A stretch of 64,000 bases of DNA from Heterohyrax brucei (taxonomy: Eukaryota; Chordata; Mammalia; Hyracoidea; Procaviidae), in contig CM053141.1 in the NCBI GenBank assembly GCA_028571685.1, positions 132,522,833 to 132,586,832 of the forward strand, read 5' to 3'. A program made the translations under genes and the position numbers. Under the pieces are notes generated by a model that was not told where the DNA came from, did no database searches, and was given only the letters and a program-made list of their open reading frames with translations. Below, in pieces: positions 1 to 11,078 of the stretch. Numbering within the stretch: position 1 is the first letter of the stretch; each line of letters opens with the position of its first letter.

Positions 1-1009
1 TGGGATAGCAGCTAATCAATTATCTATTTGAACTACCCAGGTCTCATTCATATCGCAAATCCATCCCTAATCAGACTGTAGAAAGAAATCACTGTTTAGT
101 AGCCATCCATCTTGTACCAGTGGCTTGTCTTATCTTACTTTTACAAACTCTTCACCGCATACAAGTCTCAATTAAAACTAACTAGGGTCCATTCAATAAT
201 ATTAGACAAGTTAAATAAATAAGCATAGTTCCTTGCTTTTAACTGTACCCATTAAAATTTAATATGTAAAACTGGTTATTATGTGATAGTATCAGATCCT
301 ACAAGGTTGTTTTATAACTTATTGATTAAACATTAGGAACTCAAATTAATCTTCAATAAATGCTTTGTTACCAAAACCTTGTCCCAAAACAAATTTCTAA
401 GTTAACAATACTAGTATATATGGGCTCCCTGGTAGTAAAAATGTTTGGAAAATATTTAACTAATTTTGTAAAATGATTGCATCTTTGTATAAGATCATTT
501 CAGTTAAGTAGTACTTCCCTTTATCTTTAGGTTGAATTTTTGGATAGTTGAAAGTTAAGTATCCAGTCTACATTTTAATGATTAACATTTCAATGTAAAT
601 AAAATCAAAATTTTAGTTTATCCCATGATTTTTTTGAAGCAACCATCAAAAATGTTTAAGAACAGGATTTCTTTTCTTATCACCTCAAAGTTGACCTGAG
701 ATAGTTTATACTAACCTAAAATGAAGAGGATACCAATATTTTCAAAAGATTTGTCTTTTAAATTACTGTAAAAACAACCACAGCACTAAGACAAGTTAAT
801 AATAATAAATTAGTAATAATAAAACAACAGATTTTTTTCATATTTCTGTCAAAACAAGCATATTTTTAAAAAATTCAAATACTGGCTGGAATGATTCTGT
901 CACAGGGTGTTGCTTTGGTTATGAAAACAAAAGTTCACTATTTTGTAGGGATTCACAGAGCAAAATCAAGAAGACTGCATTAGAAATTAAGAACTCCAGG
1001 TTTAGTTTT
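1..1009. other. AT-rich intergenic DNA, no feature recognised
   Basis: About 1 kb of AT-rich sequence with short A and T runs and an AAT-rich patch near 797-830. I see no repeat family I can name, no open frame of note and no splice or promoter signal I would defend. Confidence 0.6.
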
Positions 1010-1196
1010 GGACCCCTGATGGTGTGATAGTTCAGATCTCCATTTCCTGTCAAAAGGTCAGCAATACACATCTGCTAGACACTCCTTGGAAATCTGATGG
1101 GGCAGTTCTACTCTGTCGCATAAGGTCACTATGTGTTGGAATCAACTTGACAGCAATGGTTTTGCTTGAGTTTTGTTTTATTTTGTTTTTTTTTGG
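1010..1196 (+). mobile_element. AfroSINE (tRNA-derived SINE), sense
   Basis: Non-autonomous retroposon transcribed by RNA polymerase III. The head 'ggacccctgatggtgtgata' is the degenerate tRNA-like A-box region, followed by a decayed B-box stretch. The conserved body then reads 'actccttggaaatctgatgg', 'ggcagttctactctgtc' and 'cactatgtgttggaatcaac', ending in a T-rich tail at 1168-1196. The 3' unit, a Tyr-Gly-like 'ctatg..ttggaa' block followed by 'gacagcaatgg', recurs throughout the window and resembles the RTE 3' end. The copy is full length but strongly mutated, so it is an old insertion. Confidence 0.85.
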
Positions 1197-1894
1197 TCTA
1201 GTTTTAGATGGGACAAAATCATGTATAGCTGGAGAGGTCCAAAGAAGGAAGTATAATAGAAAATATCTAATGTAAAATAATTAAAAAGAAAAAAGTTTTG
1301 CTAGTATTTTATATATGAATTAATAGCAGTGCATATATAAATGAATATACATGTATTATGGGCACAAATTCAAAACATTATTGGTACAGATATTCAGTAG
1401 AAAAGCTACAGACTGCTAAACAAGATGACTGATAAGACCATTCCTATGCTGAGGCTGTATAGCTATTATCCTGAGGTAGTCTCTTTACTTCTCTGGTGAA
1501 GAAACTGAGAGGCATAAATTAAGTTCACAAAATTCCTTCAGAGGCAGCAAATATTGGAAATAAATAAAAGGTACCCAGAGTAAGGTAAAAAGGAAGGGTG
1601 GAGATGGTGGTAAACTAGAGAGCACTCACCCCACCTAAGTGGACCTATCTACTACTCAGACCTAGTGGATTGGTATCATACAATCAACAGAGCTCAAAAA
1701 TGTATGGTAACTTTTAGGTTTGGTGAAAAATAATAGAACAAAACACTGTGGTTCTGACACAACTCTCTAGGCTGCTGGTTTGCTCTGGGATAGTTATCAG
1801 GAGCATGAGCTCAGGAGTGAGAAATAATTAAATATTTAGCTAGTGGTCCCATCACCAAAACTGCTTGCCTTGGCTCAGCTCTAAATTGAGCTAG
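1197..1894. other. Intergenic, no clear feature
   Basis: AT-rich sequence. A stretch around 1490-1560 ('gaagaaactgagaggcataa') weakly resembles an antisense MIR core, but not enough to call it. Confidence 0.5.
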
Positions 1895-1997
1895 GATTTT
1901 GTCTGTAAAATGAGAATAACAGTAAAGCCTACTTAATTTGGTTGTTTTGAGGGCTAGATGAGAAAATGCAAGCAAGTATATGTCTAAGTACACAGAA
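1895..1997 (+). mobile_element. MIR SINE fragment, sense
   Basis: The phrase 'tgtctgtaaaatgagaataa', then 'ggttgttttgagggctagat' and a following 'gtctaagtacacag' matches the MIR core and 3' half (cctcatctgtaaaatggg ... gggttgttgtgaggat). It is an ancient mammal-wide tRNA-derived SINE, 5'-truncated and diverged. Confidence 0.75.
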
Positions 1998-2033
1998 GTC
2001 TCAGCTATTACAAAAATAAGATGAGATTTTATT

Positions 2034-2150
2034 ACACACCAGGTACTTACAATCATGAGACCTGATTTAAATACTTAAGTCCATGAAAACAATATGATCT
2101 GTATTACGAATAAGAAAGCCAAGACTCTGAGAGGACTACGGTACACCCAG
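2034..2150 (-). mobile_element. Probable MIR fragment, antisense
   Basis: 'acaccaggtacttacaatc' and 'aagaaagccaagactctgag' follow the order of an antisense MIR (caggcactgtgctaag ... gaaactgaggctcagag). Divergence is high, so this rests on order and a few words only. Confidence 0.45.
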
Positions 2151-2535
2151 AGTCCCAACACTACTTAATAAAGTAGCAGTCCCAACCTGGCCATCTGCTA
2201 CTGCCAGCATTCCAAGCTCTTTGTATCAGACTATTTGTAGCACACATAGATTCTCACCTACAGATTCATCTGAAAATTACTTTCCTTCAGCAACACGGGA
2301 TTCTTTGAGGGCCAAAACAGGTTATGCGGGTAAAGGTATTTGAAAATTATAGCACACTACACAAAAGCAACATATTTTCAAATTCCTTGTTATATTAATG
2401 AGGCAACATCAATATAGAAGGAACAGCCCAGACAAAGTGAATCCTATTCTCCAACTGGATTACATTCACAGGTACAGTGTTAGGATTCCAATACATATTT
2501 GGGCAAGATACAATTATATCCGTAACAGCAACTGT
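2151..2535. other. Intergenic, no clear feature
   Basis: No repeat family recognised, no long open frame. The stretch ends where the ERVL LTR-like start appears. Confidence 0.5.
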
Positions 2536-2605
2536 GATTATTAAAGTTGTGAGTCAGCTTGGCTGAGTCATGCTTCTCCATGGTTTGGCTATGATGCCTG
2601 GGAGG
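2536..2605 (+). mobile_element. Remnant of 5' LTR (MLT2-like) of an ERVL element
   Basis: The words 'tgtgattattaaagttgtga' and 'gtcagcttggctgagtcatg' closely parallel the start of the downstream LTR at 4016 ('tgtgattgttaagaatgtgt', 'caccttggctgtgccat'). After about 70 bp the sequence passes straight into integrase-like coding relics, so most of the 5' LTR and all of gag and the proximal pol are missing. Confidence 0.6.
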
Positions 2606-4015
2606 GAGGTCATGCATGGGCTCAACAACACGGATTTCCACTCACCAAGGCTGAGCTGGCTGAAGCTACTGCTGAGTGCCCTAATCTTCCAGCTGTTGTC
2701 ACTGCTGTCAAGTAGCTGACATCAATATTGAATCCCCAGTGTGACACCATTCCTCAAGGTCATCATCCAGCAGCCTGGTAGACAGGTGGTTACAGTAGAC
2801 TGTTTTTATCATGAAAAGGGAACAGTTTTGTTCTTACTAAAACAGTCTGGATACAGATTTTCCTCCCCTACAGACAATGCTTTTGCCAAAACTAACCCTC
2901 TGTAAACTTACAGAATACCTTATCTACCATCATGCTATCACACACTGCATGACCTCAGATTAAGGAACTCACTTGACAGCTAATGAAGTACATAGTGGGC
3001 TCATGCTCCTGGAATTCACTGGTCTTATCATGCTCACCATCCTCCTGAGGCAGCTGGCTTGACAGAATGACAGAATGCCCTTCTGAAGGTATAATTGTGA
3101 TGCCAGCTGGGTGGCAATATCTTGCAGGGTTGGGACAATGTCCTCCAGGAAGCTGTATAAGCTCTAAACCAACGTCCAATATATGGTGGTGCTTTTCCCA
3201 CAGCAAAGACTCAAGGGTGCAGTAATTAACAAATGGAAAAGGGAATGGCACCACTCACTGTTATCCCTAGTGTCTTACTTGCAAAATTTTTGCTTCCTGT
3301 CCCTACAATCCTGTGATCTCCAGATCTAGGGATCTTAGTTCCAAAAGGAAGAATGCTCCCACTTGGAGACATACCACCAATTCCACTGTACTGGAAGAAT
3401 GCCACCTGGACACTGTGGGCTCCTTATGCTTCTGGATCAACAGGCAAACAAGAAAACGATCCTGTTGGCTCGTGTGACTGATCCTGATTACCAAGAGGAA
3501 ATTGGCTTGAAATTACATAATGGAGGCAAAGAAGAGTATATCTAAAATGCAGGCGTTCCCTTAGGGCACCTGTTAATGCTACTGTGCCCTGTGATTAAAG
3601 TCAGTAGGAAACTACAGCAAACCAATTCTGACATAACTACTAATGGCCCAGACCCCTCTAGGAAAGAAAGTTTGGGTCATCCCATCAGGCAGAGAACCAC
3701 AGCCAGCTAAGGTGCTTGCAAGGGCAAAGGGAATACGGAATGGGTGGTGGAAGAAACTAGCTCTAAATATCAGTTACAACCACGTGACCATTTGCAGAAC
3801 TTAGGACTGTAATTCTTATATTTCTGCCTTCTGTGTGTGCGTGAAAAACTTTGTTTTCTTCATTTATAAAACATAAGATGTGTAACGAGGGCTACTGAAT
3901 TCTCAGTTGTATATATGTTACTCATACCATGTTAAATTTTATAATTGTTTTCATTCAGAGATTATATGTTCCTTAAGGAGACATACACAGGTACCAAGTT
4001 GATAAGGAGTGAACT
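2606..4015 (+). mobile_element. ERVL-type endogenous retrovirus relic, integrase/3' pol region
   Basis: Class III endogenous retrovirus internal region on the plus strand. The order of short conserved words matches the ERVL integrase: a zinc-binding N-terminal part around 2610-2720, then the catalytic-core part around 2740-3000. I recognise this from the mammalian ERVL family. The reading frame is broken by many stops and frameshifts, so nothing can be made from it. The 3' part (3000-4015) continues as degraded pol and downstream sequence up to the LTR. No env is seen, as expected for ERVL. Proximal pol and gag are absent, probably by deletion between the 5' LTR stub and the integrase. Confidence 0.7.
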
Positions 4016-4580
4016 GTGATTGTTAAGAATGTGTGTCACCTTGGCTGTGCCATAATTCTCAATTGTTTAGCAGTTATGATGTAGGTTAGCAGCTTTATAA
4101 TGACGTGATCATCTCCATGACAAGATTTGATATAATGTGATCACCATTATGATGGAATCTACTGTGAGTAGCCAAGCAGTTGAGGGAGAGTTTCCCTTGA
4201 GTGTGGCCTATGTTCAAGATAGGTGAGCTATCTGGCAAGGCTCACAGTGTTTTTCTCAGTCTGGGTCTTGCAACTAGCTCCTGTTTGTCTGACCTCTGGT
4301 TTTTAAGACTTGAGCCAGCAGCTTATCTGTTGTCTTGCCTGCTGATATTGGGATTCAACAGTCTTTACAGACTGTGAGCTACCTGCTGTCTACTTGCCAA
4401 TCTTGGGTTCACCAGCCCCTGCAGCTACATGAATCTGGAGAAGCCTCCAACCTAACCCATGGACTAGGGACATTCCAGCCTGTACAGATGCATAACCCAT
4501 CTCCTTAGTATAAATCTTTCTCTATATATTTATTCATACGCTTAATGGTTTTGCTTCTCTAGAGAACCCAGCCAAAGACA
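4016..4580 (+). mobile_element. MLT2-like LTR (3' LTR of the ERVL relic)
   Basis: Starts 'tgtgattgttaag' and ends 'agagaacccagccaaagaca', both typical of MLT2/ERVL LTRs (TG...CA). A terminal U3/R-like block contains 'aataaatctttctctatata'-type sequence near 4508-4530 in degenerate form. It directly follows the ERVL internal relic in the same orientation, so it is its 3' LTR. Diverged and old. Confidence 0.75.
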
Positions 4581-4581
4581 A

Positions 4582-5125
4582 TGTCATGGGTTGAATTGTG
4601 TCCTCCCAAAAAGCATGTAATAATTTGGCTGAGCCATCATTCTAAGTATTTTGTGATTGTGCTCCATTTTGTGATTTTTCATATGCTGTAAATTCTAATC
4701 TCTTGTCATGGTTAATAGATTGGATTACATTAGAGAGGATTCGAGTGGGCCTGTAACACCTTTCTTAAGGCCACCTCCCTGCTCCAATGTAGAGGGAGAT
4801 TTCCTGGAATGTGGCTTGCACTACATTTTATCCTACATGAGATGAAAGGAAAGGGAAGCAAACAGAGAATTAGGAACCTCAAACCATCAAGAAAGCAGCC
4901 TCAGAAGAAGAATGTGTCCTTCAGCCCCGAGGTGCATGAGCCAAGAAGGTCCCTGACCAAAGATTGATGCAATATGAGAAGCTTTCTCCAGAGCTGATGA
5001 AGAGGGAAAGTAGACATGCAGAATTCAGACTTGCAGCCTACTGGACTGTGTAAGAATAGACTTTTCTTTGCTAAAGCCATTCATTTGTGGAGTTCCTGTT
5101 ACAGCAGTACCAGATAACTAAAACA
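4582..5125 (+). mobile_element. ERVL/MaLR-like solo LTR (copy A), sense
   Basis: Begins 'tgtcatgggttgaattgtgt' and ends 'agataactaaaaca'. This is the reference form of the LTR family found nine times here. Shared blocks, in order, are a 'cctcccaaaa' start, 'aatttggctgagccatcat', a 'gtaacacc..ctaagg' block, 'gaaagggaagcaaacagaga' and 'agcctactggactgtgtaag' before 'aataaac'-like sequence and 'gccattcatttgtgg'. It sits right at the end of the MLT2-like LTR. The flanking 5-mers (gacaa, gactc) agree at only 3 of 5 positions, so the TSD has decayed or been lost. Confidence 0.8.
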
Positions 5126-5189
5126 GACTCCAAGAAAAGGAGTTCAACCCCTAAACTTTCATCATCCAATCTCATGTTGCATATTCTAG

Positions 5190-5290
5190 GCCAAAAGTCA
5201 GGAAATTACAGCCCATGGGGCAAATCTGGTCCACCATTTATTTTTATAATTGAAATTTTATTGGATCATGCTGGATAATTTATGCCAACA
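5190..5290 (-). mobile_element. hAT-Charlie-type DNA transposon fragment (MER-like)
   Basis: 'gtcaggaaattacagcccat', 'ggggcaaatctggtccacca' and 'tgaaattttattggatcatg' match the widespread non-autonomous hAT repeat that carries 'gcccatgggccaaatccggc' and 'ataaagttttattgga'. Only about 100 bp remains. The same family appears at 55265-55475. I do not assign a Repbase name. Confidence 0.65.
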
Positions 5291-5454
5291 GTGTAATTTA
5301 TGGTGGGAGCCTTGGGCCAAATAGTGTCAATTTGACCTTAAGAGGGGCTGGAGACTGAATAACCAAGATCAGCCACATTAGTGTGTTGCAGCTATATGTG
5401 ATCCAGTACAAATAGATAATACAGACACCAAGACTCAGTTGGGCTTACCTGGGT

Positions 5455-5705
5455 GGTAGTACTTAATATGTTTTGTGATGCAATATCGCTGAGAGAATAA
5501 AGCACTGTCCACACAACTCCACTAGAAGGAGGCAACTGGAAGCTTGTGCTTGATCCTTCCTGGATGTTATTCTATGGCCCTTGTCTCTACTGTTTCTAGT
5601 CAGCATCCTTTCACTGTAATAAACTATAATGATGAATGTAACAGCTTTTCTGGGCTCTGTAAGTCCTTCTGGTGAATCACTGAATCTGAAGGTGGTTTGG
5701 AGTAC
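5455..5705 (+). mobile_element. Ancient LTR-like fragment
   Basis: 'gcttgtgcttgatccttcct', 'cactgtaataaactataatg' and 'gggctctgtaagtccttctg' fit the R/U5 part of an old ERVL-class LTR, including an AATAAA polyadenylation signal at about 5618-5624. The family name (LTR16/LTR33-like) is uncertain. Confidence 0.5.
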
Positions 5706-6124
5706 TCTCAAAGTTACTCTTGACTCTGACATTTTTGAAATTTAAAATGCCAAATAACAAAATGATAGTACTTAAACTGATAAAGTATGCTAAAAGTTTA
5801 TAGAGTTCACATGATTTTCTTTCTAACTTATTAGGAACTCTCTAACAACCATTTTGATTTTTAGAAAATTTCAATTCCCCAGACAAGACGATTTCATTAG
5901 TAATCAACATCATGCCAATATATTGCCTTAACCCACAGTTCTCAGTTACATAGCATTTACTTGTAACAATCACAAGAATAATTTGTAATATATGTTGTAA
6001 AATGCACATGCATTTATTACTGTGGCCAGTTTTGGCTTCCAAGATTTAAAGTTACCAAAAATAAGAAGAACCTGTCATCCAAGTGGCCTTTTACTTTTTA
6101 ACTTGAGTCTAAATATATTGTACA
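5706..6124. other. Intergenic, no feature recognised
   Basis: AT-rich sequence with no recognisable repeat and no supported open frame. Confidence 0.5.
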
Positions 6125-6222
6125 GTGACATCTTTACTTTTCAATACTGTAAAGAGGTCATTTGAAGCACGTTTTCCAAATGTAATGCATATCTTTATGT
6201 CTTGACTGCTGTTTCCAAGCCG
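6125..6222 (-). mobile_element. RTE (BovB-type) LINE fragment, antisense
   Basis: 'gtgacatctttacttttcaa' through 'gtcttgactgctgtttccaa' is nearly the same as 21467-21560 inside the large antisense RTE. It corresponds to the 3' part of the RTE open reading frame, read on the minus strand. It is directly followed by an RTE 5' end in the opposite orientation. Confidence 0.75.
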
Positions 6223-6224
6223 CC

Positions 6225-6435
6225 ACTTCTCTGTCAGTTTGTCATACTGTAGGAGCTTGCATGTTACTGTCATGTTGGAAGCTATGCCACTGGTATTCAG
6301 AGACCAGCAGGGTCACCTATGGTGGACAGGTTTCAGCTGAGCTTCTAGAGTAAGACAGACTAGGAAGAAGGACCTGCCAGTCAACTTCTGAAAAGAATCA
6401 GCCAGTGAAAACTTTATGAATAGCAGCAGAAAATT
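6225..6435 (+). mobile_element. RTE LINE 5' end fragment, sense
   Basis: 'ctgtcagtttgtcatactgt', 'gagcttgcatgttactgtca' and 'ggtcacctatggtggacagg' are the complement of 25570-25680, the right (5') end of the big antisense RTE. So this is the element's 5' end on the plus strand, head to head with the late-ORF fragment at 6125-6222. The arrangement suggests a 5'-inverted insertion. Confidence 0.7.
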
Positions 6436-6851
6436 CACTAAAAACAGTTATATGTTCATTTATGCTGACAGTAGGCCACAGTTCAGGGGCTTAGCAGGAG
6501 GAAAGAAAGATAACCAAGGTTTGATTAATAACCACCTTGTTCTGGTCTACAAAACTTTTGAAATAATCATGTGCCTAGCCTTCTCATCGGTAAATAAGGG
6601 GTCATCAGGAGTCTTATCTAAGTCATATGGGGAATGATGCTTCTTTGCATTGAGCCATTTCCTGGAATGAAAAATGGTGAGGGGATTTTTTTAATTATAG
6701 CTGTTTTCTAGAGCAGGGTTGAAGACAAATGACATTATCAATCATAGACTTAACAGCAACAACAAAAGCATGATGCTCCTCATCATCAGGAAAACAACAA
6801 TAGGTACAATAGGAGAATTGAATTAATTTTGGCAAGATCCAAAATACTTTA
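6436..6851. other. Intergenic, no feature recognised
   Basis: No repeat or gene signal beyond short A/T runs. Confidence 0.5.
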
Positions 6852-7027
6852 AAGAAAAAAAAAACCCTGCCATCAAATTGATTCTGACTCATAGTGATCC
6901 TATAGGAACAGAATGGAAATAGCAGAGTTGGCTGGTAGAATTTCCAACTAGCACCTTGGCAGATGTAACAGCCAGCTCTTTGGTTAGCAGCTATAGCTGT
7001 TAACCACTATACCACCAGGGTTTCCAA
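6852..7027 (-). mobile_element. AfroSINE, antisense
   Basis: Reads on the minus strand from the head 'ggaaaccctggtggtatagt' (7024 leftwards) through 'ggctgctaaccaaagagctg'-like sequence to 'tcagaatcaatttgatggca' and a poly-A-like tail (poly-A run 6853-6863 on plus). 'tccaaaata' occurs on both sides (about 6838 and 7022), a probable TSD. Full length, moderately diverged. Confidence 0.85.
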
Positions 7028-7454
7028 AATAACATAAGGTAACATTAGTAATATTTTAGCTTAGAAAATTACTTCAAAGTCATTTTAATATTAGAGACAC
7101 TTCAAGAGAGGAAATGTGCTGTTAATATAAGAAGGAAAATAAACTTTTATATGTTACTGATGCACTAAGAAAATCCAAATTGACCTCCAGGAATCCGTAG
7201 TGATGTGTAATTACACAGAAAAGGTAACAAGAGAATGGAAAGGAAGTTACTGCATCCTCCTCTTCTCTCGGATTATGAGCTTAGAACAGGGAATTCCACA
7301 ACCTTACATCATTGTCTTACATTTTATTTCCTTATATTTGCAAAGTAAAGGACTCACCTGAAGAATTTTAGTAATGCAAATAATGAGTAAATCTTTAGTA
7401 TTTGGGGAAATAACATTTTCCTATTTAATTAAGTAACTTAACTTAAAAATAAAG
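7028..7454. other. Intergenic, no feature recognised
   Basis: AT-rich, nothing assignable. Confidence 0.5.
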
Positions 7455-7885
7455 ACCACTAGACCATCCTCTGAGCCAGGCACTAATCTAGGTGGTGGTA
7501 TTAGAGTGTAGAGAAAGACAAAGTCCTGCCAACATAGTGCTGCTTTTCCAGTGGAGACAAAAGCCAAAAATAAATAAATAAGAGGATCATATTATTGCAG
7601 AGAAGGATAAGGGTTATATGGAAATAAAAACTCCAATGCGATTAAAGGTGATTGGCGGGAAGAAGAATCTTAGAGATTGGAGCAGGAATTAGAGAGGCCA
7701 AGGGATATCTGTCTGAATCGATCACTATTGATGTAAGTCATGCTAAAACTCAAGATGACATTATTCCTGGTAGAAGAGACTAAAATGCAAAAGCCCCAGA
7801 GGACACAAAGGAAGCCAGTGTGGCTGAAGGAAGTACAAAAAAGAAAATGGTTTGAGATCATTTTAGAGAGGTCTCACTTAAATCC
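7455..7885 (-). mobile_element. L2 LINE 3' region, antisense
   Basis: 'gagccaggcactaatctagg', 'aaagtcctgccaacatagtg' and, further right, 'gcaaaagccccagaggacac' and 'gaagccagtgtggctgaagg' are in the order of an antisense L2 3' end (reverse of ...ggcacatag...gggactttgtc...gaacgctcttccc). Old mammal-wide LINE; no coding capacity left. Confidence 0.7.
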
Positions 7886-7901
7886 AGGTCCTGCATTTTT
7901 G

Positions 7902-8077
7902 TGGAAGCCCTGGTGATGTAATGGTTAAGTGCTATGGCTGCTAACCAAATAGCTGGCAGTTCAAATCCACCAGGCACTACTTGGAAGCCCCATGTGGCAG
8001 TTGTACTTTGAACTTAGGGTCACTATGAGTCAGAATCAACTAGACTTCAGTGGGGTTTTATTTATTTATTTTTTTTT
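7902..8077 (+). mobile_element. AfroSINE, sense, with clear Pol III boxes
   Basis: One of the best-preserved heads: 'ggaagccctggtgatgtaat' and 'ggttaagtgctatggctgct', then a B-box-like 'cagttcaaatccacc'. The body runs 'ctacttggaagccccatgtg' to 'ctatgagtcagaatcaacta', with a T-rich tail to 8077. It follows the antisense L2 directly. Confidence 0.88.
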
Positions 8078-10377
8078 ATAACCTGTAAAATACTAACAAA
8101 ATATGCCAAGGCCTAAAGATCATAGTTTTGCTACTTTCTCACTTTTGTGATCTATAATAACAAACCTAGGTTGCCCAATTTTGGAATGAGGCAAGCACTT
8201 AACTGAGAACTGAGGACCTAAACTTTACTCTCTGAGTATAAACAGTAAGAAAAACTACACTGAGAATTTTGCAGGCTCTGTCACCCAAATGGCATGTCCT
8301 GTTGTCCACTGCAACTTGATTACCTTTGAAGAAAATTGGGTACTATGTGGAAAAAGCACAGAATAAAAATTGATTCAGGAAAGCACAGGAACGGAGTCAT
8401 ATAAGCACTAAATTAGATAATTCACACCAAAAGGCATGCTTCTTAAATTATGTTTATGGTCTCAAATAATACAAAGGAGTTAATGGTTAAAACAGACAAT
8501 GAATAAGAAAAACATGACATAAAATTGCCTTCCCATGTCTCCAAGTTCCATATAGACAGTATTACACATGCTGCGAAAAACCACATCCTAACATGACTGG
8601 GAATATTTACAGCTTAAAAAAGATATTTCTCAGAGCTGGCTTACCAAACCCCTTAAGGTTATCAGTAGAAATAAAACTTACGCTACAATTATATATAAAC
8701 TATACCAGAGACAGAAAATATATGGCAGGTTTTCCTTCTCTCTCTCATTTGTTTCTGATATTCATGATAAACACCACCAATCACTCCTAAGCAACTACTT
8801 GTCAGAGAGCACAGTGATTACAGCAGAGGTTGCTTTCAACCATTCCAACAAGGGTAATATTTCTTCAGTTTTTTGAACATATTTATCTCTCTTGCATCTC
8901 TGTTCATCCTCTCTAGTCAAACTAAAGCATCCATCTACCTAACAGAGAAATGAGGAGAGGGTTAACAGTTTGTCACAGCAAGAATGTAAAGAGAAAAAAT
9001 GAAATATCTATTTCTCTCTGTAGTAACACAATAAGCTTAGAAGCCAGCTTTGTCATAAGGAAAATGTATAATAAACTCTTTATCTGCCATTTTGGAATCA
9101 GCACAAAGACTTCATTGTCTTAATAAAGGAATTTTATATCAGCGAGTTGCTGGCCAGACACAGCAGAAGGTGATTATATCCAATTTCTGATAGAAGCAAA
9201 TATTCAGACATATGCTCTAATATCTTTTCTCAAGGCAAAAACCTCAGAAAAGGGAGGTATGTTAGAAACATTGATAAAGATTCAGAATTCTAGAAGAAAA
9301 TTATGTATAATCTACCCACAAACAATTCTAGATGCAGCCATATCAAAATAAAAATGAGGCACAAAAGGAATCCTGTTCACTCCCCCAAGACTCCTTGGTT
9401 CCCATATATGTACAAGACTCCACACATTCCCATATGCCCAGAGACACATGAAAGATAGCCAAGCTGAGCATCTATGGGCCTGTCCTAGGGAGCTTCTAAA
9501 ACAAAACAGAAGGAGATCCCAAGGCAAAAGCTAAAAGGTTAACAGACTAGTTTAGGGGGTTGTTTGTGCCCACCGAAGCCAAGATCAGCTGGGAAGGTCC
9601 TTGCCACTTCTTGACACAACATAGAAAGAGTCTAGCTGTCATCAGTCAGATATTAAACTAAATTAATCATGTCCATTAAAGATCAGTAAGATATGTGAAG
9701 ACCTCTTCTACCTCTGCCACCAAGAGGACAAATGTCATCTCCTCTGTATGCCTAAGTAACAACCTACAAAGGAATAGGGAAGATGGTAGAATTCTAATAC
9801 TGAGCATTGATCTGAAAGGTTTATGTCACCCTGAAACTACAAGTTTGGATTCGCATCTATAGTTGCCATCCCTATATACATACTATTAAGGGAGAAAAAA
9901 GCTCATTAGGAAAACACTTTTTTTTTTTAGGTAATAAAAAAGGCTATGTTTTCTCTGACCCTTTCAGTACAATTAAGTATGTAAACTCGCCAGACTAGAA
10001 ATATTGAAGCTTGTGGACCAAGACTTTTTGTTGGACAGTGCTAACGGACACACCAAAAATGTTTGTAACTTTTTTCCTATGTATAGTTAGCTGACCAATT
10101 TCCAAACTCACTTAAGGTTCTGCGTGTAAAATGTGAATTCAGACACATTATATCAGGTTTTATCATCTAAAAAGATGTGATTTTTTTTCATGTGTTGTTT
10201 TTGTAAGATCTACTATACCAATTAACAATTTAACTCTGAAAGAGCAATAATCTGGTGCCCACATCTTGAAGCTCCTATGTTGAGAATCATGTGGGAAAGA
10301 CAAAAGGATACTCCTATGTTTGCAACAAAACTTACACTCTAAGTTAATATTTCTCTTGGCCTAATTAGAAACTTAAC
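8078..10377. other. About 2.3 kb intergenic DNA without recognised features
   Basis: No gene, no repeat I can name with support. It holds short A/T homopolymers (for example a T run at 9919-9928) and a patch at 9300-9800 of ordinary composition that could be a very old element but matches nothing I recognise. Confidence 0.5.
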
Positions 10378-10560
10378 AAAAAAAAAAAAGAAAAGAAAAA
10401 CAACTAATCTGAGCACTATAGAGTCAATTCTGACTTAATATGACCCTAAGGGACAGAGCTGAACTGCCCTATAGGGTTTCCAAGGAGCAGGTAGTGGATT
10501 TGAATTGCTCATCTTTTAGTTACCAGCCAAACTCTTAATCCCACACCACCAGAGCTTCAA
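10378..10560 (-). mobile_element. AfroSINE, antisense
   Basis: A-rich tail at 10378-10400 (plus strand), then 'agagtcaattctgacttaat', 'ccctatagggtttccaagga' and the head complement 'ccacaccaccagagcttc' at 10541-10558. Full length and diverged. Confidence 0.83.
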
Positions 10561-11064
10561 AATATCATATAAATAGCTCTTTTGGTGATGAATGTTAATA
10601 CATGTGTGTGTGGGGTGGTTATAGGTTGATTAAAGTGCCTTGTTCTCTATTTCTGAGGTCCCAATTTTATCTCCTTCTCCTATTTTCCTTTCCTCCCTCA
10701 CACATATATTCTATGCTGTTTTATAATTGCAGCCCCTGTTTTTATCGTGCAGACATCAGAATTCTCCCAGGGGTAGACCGTGTTCCCTTTGACTTCTACT
10801 TCTTTTATCTCCAATTTCAAAAGAAGTACTTAATGATGAGAAAAGACAACCACATGTACTATTATATAAAGCCATGCATTCCTATAACTCTGAAAACAGG
10901 TGGAATAATTTACTAGGTTGAAAATATATGTTCCAATCAGATAGTTATGGATTTTCTGGTGATGTCATTCTTAAAAACTGCACATATTAGTATTCCTAGT
11001 TGCTTAATAACACAACTTACAAAACTTCAAAACAAAAGCTATCTAAGTATTTCTTTAATTCTTC
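10561..11064. other. Intergenic, no feature recognised
   Basis: Contains an open stretch at 10602-10916 without homology I recognise; composition and length fit chance. Confidence 0.5.
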
Positions 11065-11078
11065 AAGATTGATAAGAA

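Noticed and set aside
7902..7970. tRNA gene-like A-box and B-box
   Set aside because: They belong to the head of an AfroSINE; no cloverleaf or acceptor stem of a functional tRNA can be formed, and the same head recurs many times.
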